A stretch of 6,273 nt of DNA from Gemmatimonadota bacterium (lineage in GTDB: Bacteria > Gemmatimonadota > Gemmatimonadetes > Gemmatimonadales > Gemmatimonadaceae). Location of the stretch: positions 270-6,542 of the forward strand of contig PKVB01000157.1 of the NCBI GenBank assembly GCA_003131365.1. Direction: 5' to 3'. The translations under genes were made by a program, and so were the position numbers. Positions within the stretch are counted from its first letter, which is position 1; each line of letters begins with the position of its first letter. Below the pieces are notes generated by a model. It was given only the letters and a program-made list of their open reading frames with translations, did no database searches and had not been told where the DNA came from. Positions 1-6,273 of the stretch are shown here, in pieces.

Positions 1-2
1 GC

Positions 3-383
3 CTCAGAAAGTCAATTGGCGTCTGGGCGTACGTGGGCATCGTTTACTCGACGGCGTTTCTGACCCTGACTGTCATAGCGATGTCCCGCGGTGTCACCCT
101 CGAGCCTCAGCCGCCGATGGAGATCGCAATTTTCGCTGCCCTCGCTCTGGGACCGATGCTGATCGGGCACACGGGAATGAACTGGGCTCTCAAATTCCTG
201 CCGGCCTACGTCGTCAACCTGACGGTGCTGGGTGAGCCGGTAGGAGCGACCTTGCTTGGAGCAGCCATTCCTTCCATACGGCAGATCCCGACAGTATCTA
301 CCCTCGTCGGCGGTGCGGTGGTGCTTGGCGGCGTCATCATCGCCGCCGGCGGCTCGACGCGCCGCAGCACCCAAAACGCCTGA
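3..383 (+). CDS. EamA/DMT-superfamily transporter, C-terminal part (cut by left edge)
   Basis: This is the end of an inner-membrane permease of the drug/metabolite transporter superfamily (EamA type); its substrate cannot be told. The frame is open to the left edge, so the true start lies outside the window. The GTG at 33 is internal to the frame and should not be taken as the start. About four hydrophobic segments are visible: one over the first 25 residues, one around the stretch IAIFAALALGPMLIGH, one around AYVVNLTVLGEPVGATLLG, and a last one rich in Gly, Val and Ile just before the end. The order GH..MNWAL, then a helix with Glu-Pro (GEPVGA), then a final VGGAVVLGGVIIA helix, is typical of the second EamA repeat. 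The tail is short and basic (STRRSTQNA) and ends at TGA 381-383. It shares a strand with the peptidase genes but is 75 bases away, so co-transcription is uncertain. The family is fairly sure; the function is not. Confidence 0.8.
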   Translation, partial: LRKSIGVWAYVGIVYSTAFLTLTVIAMSRGVTLEPQPPMEIAIFAALALGPMLIGHTGMNWALKFLPAYVVNLTVLGEPVGATLLGAAIPSIRQIPTVSTLVGGAVVLGGVIIAAGGSTRRSTQNA

Positions 384-458
384 TGCGTAAATTATCGCCG
401 TCCGCTCTTCGTTCGAGGGCGCATCCGACCCGTCCCCATTTTGGCCACCCGTGAATCG
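384..458 (+). promoter_or_regulatory. Intergenic gap, possible promoter region of the peptidase operon
   Basis: This 75-base gap is the largest in the window and the only place where a promoter for the four downstream genes could sit outside coding sequence. It contains one AT-rich patch (TAAATTATC at 388-396) that could serve as a -10-like element, but no matching -35 hexamer is seen at the usual distance. A weak 6-bp hairpin (403-408 with 416-421, including one G-T pair) has no T tract after it. No Shine-Dalgarno sequence precedes the ATG at 459. The promoter assignment rests on position, not on a consensus. Confidence 0.25.
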
Positions 459-3254
459 ATGCGAAGCTTGAAATCCGCGACGTTGCTCCTGCTTGGCGTG
501 CTTGCAATTCCCGCGGCGACCACCGCGCAGGCGAGAATTGGCCCCACCACACCGGCGAGAGTGACGACGCCCCGCGCGCAATTCGGACACGATATTGGCG
601 ACGACTACTTTCTCGCCAACTACACCCAGATGATCGACTACTGGCGGAAGCTCGATCGCGAATCGAATCGGATGAAGTTGGTGCGCATCGGAACGACGGC
701 AGAAGGACGGCCGATGTGGATGGCGATCATTACATCGCCCGAGAATCACGCAAAGCTCGCTCGCTATCAGGAGATATCGCGCCGATTGGCGCTGGCCGAG
801 AATCTCACCGATGCACAGGCGCATTCTCTGGCATCAGAGGGTAAATCCGTCGTCTGGATCGACGGAGGTCTGCACGCCAGCGAAGTATTGGGCGCGCAGC
901 AGCTAATTCAAACGGTATACGAGCTCGTGAGCAAGAGCGATCCGGAGACCCTCAGATTCCTCCGCGACGACATCATCCTGGCGGTGCCAGCGAATCCGGA
1001 CGGGCAGGAGTTGGTGTCCAACTGGTATATGCGCGAAGCAGACACGCTCAAGCGCACAACCTCGCGGCTCCCGCGTCTGTATCACAAGTACGCCGGTCAC
1101 GACAACAACCGTGACTCGTACATGGCATCGCAGCCTGAGACGCAGGCGATGGACAGCATTCTGTTCAGAGCCTGGTATCCGCAGATCATGTACAACCATC
1201 ATCAGACGGGGCCGATCGGGACGGTGATTTTCGCTCCGCCGTTCCGCGATCCGTTCAACTACAACTACGATCCGCTCGTGCCAATGGAGCTCGACCTGGT
1301 CGGTGCGGCGATGCACTCGAGGTTCGTCGCCGAGGGCAAGCCGGGCGCGACGATGAGGAGCGGCTCGGGCTATTCCACCTGGTGGAACGGCGGTCTCAGG
1401 ACGACGGTCTATTTCCACAACATGATCGGCCTGCTGACCGAAGCGATCGGGAATCCAACACCGATGGAAATTCCCCTGGTGCCCGACAAGCTCCTGCCGA
1501 AGGGAGATTTGCCGATGCCGATTCAGCCGCAGAAGTGGCACTTCGCGCAATCCATCGCCTATGAGCTGACGGCAAACCGGGCAGTGCTGGATGTGGCGTC
1601 GCGTTATCGCGAGACCCTCCTCTACAACATCTACCAGATGGGGCGCAATTCCATTCGGCGCGGCAGTACCGATACTTGGACAATCACACCGCGGAAGGTG
1701 GCCGCGCTCCAGGCGGCGTTCCCTCAGGACAGCTCCCGCCCGCAGGGCGGTGACGCGGGCGGTGGTGGTGGTGGCAGGCCGCAGACGACGAGTCCGGCCG
1801 ATATGGCGACCTACGTCAGCATCATGCGGAATCCGGCCGACCGGGACCCGCGCGGCTATATCATACCAGCCGATCAGCCGGACTTTCTCACCGCGACGAA
1901 GTTTGTCAACGCGCTGATCAAGACTGGCATCACCGTCCAACGGGCCTCGGCGGCGTTCGCCGTCGGCGGAAAAGACTATCCCGCGGGCTCCTACGTGGTG
2001 AAGGCGGCGCAGGCGTTTCGGCCGCACGTCCTCGACATGTTCGAGCCGCAGGACTATCCCAATGACTTCCCGTATCCGGGCGGTCCACCGACTCCACCGT
2101 ACGACAACGCGGGGTGGACGCTCGCCTATCAAATGGGTGTGCAGTTCGACCGGATTCTGGAGCCATTCGGCGGACCATTCACTCCGGTGGCTGGCTTCGC
2201 CAAACCGCCGGAGCGGCATGTCGCGCCCGCGGTGGCCGGATATGCGCTGAGCCATTCCGTGAACGACGCGTTCATCGCGGTGAATCGTCTGCTCGCCCAT
2301 GGCGAACAGGTCTATACGCTTCGAGCGCCGCTCAGCATCAACGGCCGGATCTATGACGCCGGCACGTTTTACATCCCGGCAAAACCGACGACGGCTCCGA
2401 TTCTCACACAGCTCGCGCTGGAGAAGGGGCTCACGTTCGATCCTTTCGACACTGAGGTTTCTCCGGCGTCGCTCAAGCGGGTTCGGCCCGCCCGTATCGC
2501 CCTCTGGGATCAGTACGGGGGGGCGATCACTTCCGGATGGGCGCGCTTCATTCTCGAGCAGTTCGAGTTTCCCTATCAGGTCGTCTATCCGCCGACTCTG
2601 AACGCGGGAAACCTGATAGCCAAGTTCGACGTCCTGATTCTTCCCGACGGAGTGACGTTCGGACGTCCCAATGCGCGAACGGGTCCGCGAATAAATCCGG
2701 AGGACGTACCCGCCGAATTCCGCGATCGGATCGGCAGCATGACCGTCGCTGAGACGGTCCCGCAGCTCCAGGAGTTTCTGAATGCGGGCGGGACGATCCT
2801 CGCGATCGGATCCGCCACCGACCTCGGCATCCAGCTCCAGCTTCCGATCTCGAATGCGCTGGTGGACAGCATCGGCCGGCCGTTGCCCCGAAGCCGATTC
2901 TACGTGCCAGGGTCAATACTCACGATGCACGTGGACACGACGTTCGCGTTGGCGGAGGGGGTTCGACCCGTTACCGATTTCTACTACGATAATGCTCCGG
3001 CTTTTCGCATCCTGCCGGCGGCCGCGGAGCGCGGGGTCAAGAAGATTGTCTGGATTGATGGACCGACCCCGCTGCGCAGCGGATGGGCCTGGGGTCAAAA
3101 GTTTCTGAGCGGGGTAACAGAAGTCCTGCAGGCTCCAATCGGGAAGGGAATGCTTGTGCTTTATGGACCCGATCCGTACTTCCGCTCGCAGCCACACGGC
3201 ACCTTCAAGCTATTGTTCAACGGCCTCTTATATCGCAACGAACTCGGGGACTAG
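459..3254 (+). CDS. Secreted M14-family zinc carboxypeptidase with long C-terminal extension
   Basis: This is a predicted exported metallocarboxypeptidase that removes residues from the C-termini of peptides outside the inner membrane. I chose ATG 459 because a signal peptide follows directly (MRSLKSATLLLLG, cleavage near A23 or A25); the in-frame TTG at 441 would add six polar residues. The M14 domain covers about residues 35-400. Zinc ligands are H139 and E142 in HASE, and H248 in NHHQTG. Substrate-binding N217-R218 lie in HDNNRD, an NPDG motif lies between, and E328 in LLTEA is the likely catalytic glutamate, so the site looks intact. A run of six glycines (434-439) marks the exit into an extension absent from classical 300-residue carboxypeptidases. 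That extension holds a duplicated beta-type module (residues 466-518 and 594-643) and a Rossmann-like terminal domain (about 676-925). The 931-residue protein has no cysteine. Natural substrates are unknown; an amidase or peptidoglycan peptidase is a less likely alternative. Confidence 0.88.
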   Translation: MRSLKSATLLLLGVLAIPAATTAQARIGPTTPARVTTPRAQFGHDIGDDYFLANYTQMIDYWRKLDRESNRMKLVRIGTTAEGRPMWMAIITSPENHAKLARYQEISRRLALAENLTDAQAHSLASEGKSVVWIDGGLHASEVLGAQQLIQTVYELVSKSDPETLRFLRDDIILAVPANPDGQELVSNWYMREADTLKRTTSRLPRLYHKYAGHDNNRDSYMASQPETQAMDSILFRAWYPQIMYNHHQTGPIGTVIFAPPFRDPFNYNYDPLVPMELDLVGAAMHSRFVAEGKPGATMRSGSGYSTWWNGGLRTTVYFHNMIGLLTEAIGNPTPMEIPLVPDKLLPKGDLPMPIQPQKWHFAQSIAYELTANRAVLDVASRYRETLLYNIYQMGRNSIRRGSTDTWTITPRKVAALQAAFPQDSSRPQGGDAGGGGGGRPQTTSPADMATYVSIMRNPADRDPRGYIIPADQPDFLTATKFVNALIKTGITVQRASAAFAVGGKDYPAGSYVVKAAQAFRPHVLDMFEPQDYPNDFPYPGGPPTPPYDNAGWTLAYQMGVQFDRILEPFGGPFTPVAGFAKPPERHVAPAVAGYALSHSVNDAFIAVNRLLAHGEQVYTLRAPLSINGRIYDAGTFYIPAKPTTAPILTQLALEKGLTFDPFDTEVSPASLKRVRPARIALWDQYGGAITSGWARFILEQFEFPYQVVYPPTLNAGNLIAKFDVLILPDGVTFGRPNARTGPRINPEDVPAEFRDRIGSMTVAETVPQLQEFLNAGGTILAIGSATDLGIQLQLPISNALVDSIGRPLPRSRFYVPGSILTMHVDTTFALAEGVRPVTDFYYDNAPAFRILPAAAERGVKKIVWIDGPTPLRSGWAWGQKFLSGVTEVLQAPIGKGMLVLYGPDPYFRSQPHGTFKLLFNGLLYRNELGD
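1758..1775 (+). repeat. Polyglycine tract, (GGT)4 microsatellite between GGC codons
   Basis: Six consecutive glycine codons (GGC, four GGT, GGC) encode residues 434-439 of the M14 protein, inside a polar Gly/Gln/Thr/Pro-rich stretch. It sits just after the catalytic domain and most likely acts as a flexible linker. A pure trinucleotide repeat can change length without breaking the frame, so linker length may vary between strains. Confidence 0.75.
1902..2012 (+). repeat. Internal protein repeat, copy 1 (M14 extension)
   Basis: Residues 482-518 of the M14 protein, beginning FVNALIKTG and containing YPAGSYVV. They align without gaps to residues 607-643 of the same protein, with 11 of 37 identities by eye and several conservative pairs (Lys/Arg, Ser/Thr, Tyr/Phe). 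The similarity extends upstream to a Gly-Tyr at residue 466. It looks like an old duplication visible only at protein level. Confidence 0.6.
2277..2387 (+). repeat. Internal protein repeat, copy 2 (M14 extension)
   Basis: Residues 607-643 of the M14 protein, beginning AVNRLLAHG and containing YDAGTFYI, the partner of copy 1. Shared positions are Val-Asn, Leu, Gly, Val, Ala, Gly, Tyr, Ala-Gly and a late Ala. A preceding Gly-Tyr at residue 594 matches the one at 466, with a three-residue length difference before the aligned block. Confidence 0.6.
3246..3250 (+). promoter_or_regulatory. Candidate ribosome binding site (GGGGA) for the lipoprotein gene
   Basis: The purine run GGGGA lies inside the last codons of the M14 gene, seven bases before the ATG at 3258. 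It is the only start in this window with a plausible, if imperfect, Shine-Dalgarno match. Its place across the preceding stop codon suggests translational coupling between the two genes. Confidence 0.4.
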
Positions 3255-3257
3255 ATA

Positions 3258-4079
3258 ATGCGCTCACGTATTCTGCTGGCGGCTTTTGCGGTGTCCGGCT
3301 GCTCGTATTTCCAGTCAGGGGGCACCACCGTGCCCACGCCCGCGCCGGCGACGAAGCCCGTCGCGACCAGATCGGCATCAGGCGTCAGAGCGACGAGCAG
3401 CTCCGGACTCATCAAGGCCATGCACGACCGCTACGACGGAAAATACCTGAAGACGATGAGCTTTCTTCAGAACAACACAGCGTACACTACTACGGGCCAG
3501 GAGCAGAAATCACAGTGGTACGAGCACATCGAGGTTCCCGGTAAGCTTCGCATCGCGTTTCTTCCCGCTACCCAGAAGAGCGGGCTCGTTCAGATCGATG
3601 ATCGTGTGGCGTCGTTCGACAACGGCATTCGGGTCGACTTCCGTCCATCGGTGAACCCGCTCCTGCTTCTGACCGCGGACGTGTACGTTGCGCCGGTTGC
3701 CATGATCATGCGCGAGCTGGACACCCTGCACGTCGATGGCGACACATTCCGCGACGATACGTGGGAGGGGCAGCCGGTTTACATCGTGGGCGCAAAGGCA
3801 GGCGACACCACTTCGAATCAATTGTGGGTGGATCGGGACGAGCTGCGCCTCGTCCGCTTCATCCAGAGCCAGAAAGTCGGCGAGCGTACCACTGTCAGCG
3901 ATATCCGGGTGAAGGGCTACAAGGAGATCGGGGGATTCGACGTGCCCACAGAGTTTCTGGTGATCCGGAACGGAAGGCCCGTCTGGCGCGAGGAATACGC
4001 CGACGTTCGCATCAACGCGGATTTCCCGGCCGGCACGTTCGATCAGGCCACGTGGACCGACATCCCGATCCCGAAGTAG
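3258..4079 (+). CDS. Outer-membrane-type lipoprotein, probable LolA/LolB-like fold
   Basis: This 273-residue lipoprotein begins three bases after the M14 stop codon, so the two are almost certainly co-transcribed. The N-terminus has basic residues, a short hydrophobic core and a lipobox ending at C15 (AVSGC), the only cysteine in the protein. The next residue is Ser, not Asp, which by the usual sorting rule favours the outer membrane. Residues 19-49 are a Ser/Thr/Ala/Pro-rich tether. From about residue 50 the pattern resembles the half-barrel fold of LolA, LolB and RseB: an opening helix (GLIKAMHDRY), alternating strands, WEGQPVYIVGAKAG at 169-182, LWVDRDELRLVRF at 189-201, and IGGFDVPTEF (224-233) running into an NADFPAGTFD segment near the end. 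Proteins of this fold bind lipids or lipoprotein acyl chains. That it does so here, or that it helps the neighbouring secreted proteins, is inference. No named family was recognised. Confidence 0.75.
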   Translation: MRSRILLAAFAVSGCSYFQSGGTTVPTPAPATKPVATRSASGVRATSSSGLIKAMHDRYDGKYLKTMSFLQNNTAYTTTGQEQKSQWYEHIEVPGKLRIAFLPATQKSGLVQIDDRVASFDNGIRVDFRPSVNPLLLLTADVYVAPVAMIMRELDTLHVDGDTFRDDTWEGQPVYIVGAKAGDTTSNQLWVDRDELRLVRFIQSQKVGERTTVSDIRVKGYKEIGGFDVPTEFLVIRNGRPVWREEYADVRINADFPAGTFDQATWTDIPIPK

Positions 4080-4104
4080 TACCAGTCAAAGAACAACTCG
4101 TCAG

Positions 4105-4731
4105 ATGATTCGCAGGCTTTCAATACTTCTTGCTCTCGCGCCCGCGCTCGCGGGTGCGCAGAGCGCTCTTCCCGCGCAGGCGTCCAAGGCGAGCGCATCG
4201 GTCAAGGCACCATCGACCTGGAAGATCGACCCTACGCACTCGGAGCTCTCGTTCACGATCCGGCACATGGTCAGCAAAGTGCGCGGCCAGTTCGATGCAT
4301 GGAGTGGAACGATCCTCGCTGATCCCGCCGATTGGAACACGGCCTCAGTGGAAGTGGTCGCTCAGACGTCCACGATCGACACCAACAACGAGCGCCGGGA
4401 TGCGGATCTGCGGAGCGACAACCATTTCGATGCCGACGCCAACCCAACCGTCACATTCAAGAGTACGAAGGTCACGCGCTTCGCGGGCGATTCCGTTACC
4501 GTGGCGGGGAATCTGACAATGCACGGCATCACGCGGCCCGTCCTGCTGCGCGGCCACCTCAACGGCATCACCGGCGTCCCCGGCAAGCGGCGCGCGGGCT
4601 TCGAGGCCGAGACCACGATCAACCGCAAAGACTTCAACATGACCTGGAATCGCATCGTGGAAGGCAGCTCGATGGTCGGTGACGAGGTCAGGATCGAGAT
4701 CGACATCGCGGCGGTCGAGCAGCCGCAGTAA
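4105..4731 (+). CDS. Secreted YceI-family lipocalin-like protein
   Basis: This is a 208-residue YceI-family protein, close to the roughly 190 residues of E. coli YceI plus a longer leader. A signal peptide covers residues 1-18, with likely cleavage after AGA, before Gln19. A short Ala/Ser/Lys-rich linker precedes the domain. Family hallmarks run through the whole length: WKIDPTHSELSF at 39-50, IRHMVSKVRGQF at 52-63, the DTNNERRDADLRS block at 92-104 followed by NPTVTF, VAGNLTMHGITRPV at 133-146, RKDFNMTWN at 174-182 and VGDEVRIEID at 191-200. YceI proteins form an elongated beta-barrel that binds long isoprenoid lipids; which ligand this one binds, and why, cannot be read here. Many YceI homologues are secreted or stress-induced. 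The gene starts 25 bases after the lipoprotein stop codon, with no clear Shine-Dalgarno sequence. It has no cysteine. The family call is secure. Confidence 0.95.
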   Translation: MIRRLSILLALAPALAGAQSALPAQASKASASVKAPSTWKIDPTHSELSFTIRHMVSKVRGQFDAWSGTILADPADWNTASVEVVAQTSTIDTNNERRDADLRSDNHFDADANPTVTFKSTKVTRFAGDSVTVAGNLTMHGITRPVLLRGHLNGITGVPGKRRAGFEAETTINRKDFNMTWNRIVEGSSMVGDEVRIEIDIAAVEQPQ

Positions 4732-4755
4732 GAACTCCTACAAGCGAGCGTCAAA

Positions 4756-6273
4756 ATGAGAATCGGACTACTGCTCACGGCGGCGGGACTTCTTGCCGTC
4801 GATCTTTCCGCGCAGGGACGCGTTCAGCGTCCAATGACGTTCGAGGATTTCGCCGCAGTCAAGAATGTGGGCGATCCGCAGGTGTCTCCCGATGGCCGCT
4901 CGCTGTTGTATTCGGTGCGGACGACTGACGTCAACGCCAACAGGCGGACAACTATCACCAAAATGCAGTCAGCGAGCGGCGGCGTCGCGCGCCAGTTCCC
5001 GAGTGCGACCACCGGGGCCACCGAGGCGCGCTGGTCGCCGGATGGCAGGCGGGTTGCCTACATCTCGGCTGGACAGCTCTGGATCGCCGACGCGAGCGGT
5101 GCAAATGCGCGGAAGATCTCGAACGTGAGTGGTGGCGCCAGTGGACCTGTCTGGTCGCCGACTGGAGATCGCATCGCCTTCGTCACGGGCGTGTACCCCG
5201 ACTGCGACAGCGACGGTTGCAACATCGAGCGCGCCAAGGCTGCCGACACCGGCAAGGTCAAAGCCCACATCGCCGACAATCTGCTCTACCGGCACTGGAC
5301 GGAATGGACGCCTCAGACCCGGTCGCACCTGTTCATCGTGTCGCCCGATGGAACGGGTTTGCGCGACGTGACCGCCGGCGTGAAGTACGACGTTCCTCCC
5401 GGACCATTCGGCGGAAGCGAAGCGTACAACTTCTCGCCCGACGGGAAAGAGCTCGCCTACACCGCCAAGGATCAGGGGCGCGCCGACGCATGGTCCACCG
5501 ACCTCAACGTCTACACAGTGCCCGTGAGCGGAGGCGCGCCCGTTGTGATCACGGCCGCCAATCGCGGCGCCGATCAAAATCCGGTTTACTCGCCCGACGG
5601 CCGCACGATTCTTTACGCCTCACAATTGCGTCCGGGATTCGAATCCGATCGCCAGCGGCTCATGGCGTACGACCGCGCCAGCAGGACTTCGCGCGAGCTT
5701 CTGCCGGCCTGGGACAGAAATGCCGACGCGTACGCGTTCTCCCCGAGCGGAGACGCGATTTACCTGAACACGGTTGATGCGAGCCGCACGAAGCTGTATC
5801 GCATCACTCGCACATCTTCGGGATGGACGACTTCGCCGCAGCTCCTCACCTCGGGCGGCAACAATTTTTCGCCGTCCGTGTCGAGCGGCGGGAAGACGAT
5901 TGCGTGGCTTCAGGACGCAACCGAGCGTCCCGCCGAGGTGTACGTCGCGACTGTCGGACCGTCGGGACTCAGCGGCGTTCGGCGTCTCACCCACGAGAAC
6001 GACGCGCTTCTCGCGCAGCTCAAGCTGAATCCAGTCGAAGACTACTGGTTCAAGGGCGCCGACGGCGACAGCGTGCAGGGCATGATCCTCAGGCCGCCGC
6101 AGTATCAGGCCGGCAAGAAGTTTCCGGTTCTCTTCCTCATTCACGGCGGACCCCAGGGTGAGTGGCTAGATCAGTGGCATGGCCGCTGGAATTTCGAGCT
6201 GTTCGCTTCCCCCGGTTTCGGAATCGTAGCAATCAATCCGCGCGGATCGTTCGGCTACGGCCAGAAGTTCACC
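4756..6273 (+). CDS. DPP5-like S9-family dipeptidyl peptidase, N-terminal part (cut by right edge)
   Basis: This is an exported serine peptidase of the prolyl-oligopeptidase (S9) clan; relatives release dipeptides from peptide N-termini. The frame is open from ATG 4756 through all 506 codons to the edge. Family members are about 680-700 residues, so the nucleophile Ser, Asp and His fall outside and activity cannot be checked. A signal peptide (MRIGLLLTAAGLLAVDLSA) probably ends before Gln20. A TolB/PD40-type propeller follows, with SPDG-like blade motifs at 44, 94, 134, 196, 227, 279 and 329. YRHWTEWTPQTRSHLF (178-193) is a signature I associate with DPP5-type enzymes. C150 and C155 are the only cysteines. 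The alpha/beta-hydrolase domain begins near residue 430, with the oxyanion-region HGGPQGEW at 463-470 and NPRGSFGYGQKF at 494-505. The gene lies 24 bases after the YceI stop codon and so probably belongs to the same operon. An acylaminoacyl-peptidase is the nearest alternative. Confidence 0.92.
   Translation, partial: MRIGLLLTAAGLLAVDLSAQGRVQRPMTFEDFAAVKNVGDPQVSPDGRSLLYSVRTTDVNANRRTTITKMQSASGGVARQFPSATTGATEARWSPDGRRVAYISAGQLWIADASGANARKISNVSGGASGPVWSPTGDRIAFVTGVYPDCDSDGCNIERAKAADTGKVKAHIADNLLYRHWTEWTPQTRSHLFIVSPDGTGLRDVTAGVKYDVPPGPFGGSEAYNFSPDGKELAYTAKDQGRADAWSTDLNVYTVPVSGGAPVVITAANRGADQNPVYSPDGRTILYASQLRPGFESDRQRLMAYDRASRTSRELLPAWDRNADAYAFSPSGDAIYLNTVDASRTKLYRITRTSSGWTTSPQLLTSGGNNFSPSVSSGGKTIAWLQDATERPAEVYVATVGPSGLSGVRRLTHENDALLAQLKLNPVEDYWFKGADGDSVQGMILRPPQYQAGKKFPVLFLIHGGPQGEWLDQWHGRWNFELFASPGFGIVAINPRGSFGYGQKFT

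Noticed and set aside
342..353. Perfect 12-base palindrome GCCGCCGGCGGC
   Set aside because: It lies within the last codons of the transporter (Ala-Gly rich) and is expected by chance in GC-rich coding sequence; it has no loop and no partner site.
403..421. Hairpin (6-bp stem, 7-base loop) as a terminator for the transporter gene
   Set aside because: The stem is short, includes a G-T pair, and is not followed by a T tract.
441..458. TTG at 441 as the start of the M14 gene
   Set aside because: It would put six polar residues before the signal peptide; the ATG at 459 gives a standard leader.
12..824. A 270-codon minus-strand open frame across the transporter end, the gap and the M14 start
   Set aside because: Its composition is Arg-rich and low in hydrophobic order, with no recognisable motif; it mirrors two real + strand genes.
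903..2300. A 465-codon open frame on the minus strand opposite the M14 gene
   Set aside because: It lies wholly opposite a gene with intact catalytic motifs, is rich in Arg, His, Val and Gly with no domain I recognise, and is a common by-product of codon bias in GC-rich genes.
5217..5777. A 186-codon + strand frame inside the S9 peptidase gene
   Set aside because: It is an Arg-rich out-of-frame translation of a region whose true frame gives a clean propeller with repeated SPDG motifs.
1..6273. tRNA, rRNA, CRISPR array, insertion sequence, riboswitch or phage gene
   Set aside because: Nearly all of the window is covered by five protein-coding genes; no cloverleaf, spaced direct repeats, transposase motif or terminal inverted repeats were seen.

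Overview
The window reads as an ordinary chromosomal segment of a moderately GC-rich (about 60%) Gram-negative bacterium that exports many proteins. All recognisable genes are on the + strand. The protein families present are an outer-membrane-type lipoprotein, YceI, a long M14 carboxypeptidase and a DPP5-like S9 peptidase, and several signal peptides end in Ala-Gln. This fits Gemmatimonadota best, with Acidobacteriota or a similar phylum as the alternative. The phylum is inferred from family style; no marker gene is present.

Layout: (1) positions 3-383 are the 3' end of a drug/metabolite (EamA-type) transporter, cut by the left edge. (2) A 75-base gap follows, with no clear promoter or terminator consensus. 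(3) Positions 459-3254 encode a 931-residue secreted M14 zinc carboxypeptidase with a long C-terminal extension. (4) Positions 3258-4079 encode a lipoprotein with a probable LolA/LolB-like fold. (5) Positions 4105-4731 encode a secreted YceI-family protein. (6) From 4756 to the right edge runs the 5' part of a DPP5-like S9 peptidase, open through all 506 codons and lacking its catalytic C-terminus here. No RNA gene, insertion sequence, CRISPR array or long DNA repeat was seen, and no stretch over 300 bases is without a gene.

Genes 3-6 are co-directional, with gaps of 3, 25 and 24 bases, and look like one transcription unit. All four products carry export signals. Apart from the lipobox cysteine and one close Cys pair in the S9 protein, they contain no cysteine. 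The simplest joint reading is a cell-envelope peptide-degradation unit: the M14 enzyme trims C-termini and the DPP5-like enzyme removes dipeptides from N-termini. The lipoprotein and the YceI lipocalin-like protein are encoded between them, with unknown roles.

The most notable observations are a gapless 37-residue internal duplication in the M14 extension, a cysteine-free class-I-glutaminase-like terminal domain in the same protein, and the repeated Ala-Gln signal-peptidase junctions. I see no convincing evidence of a wholly new system.
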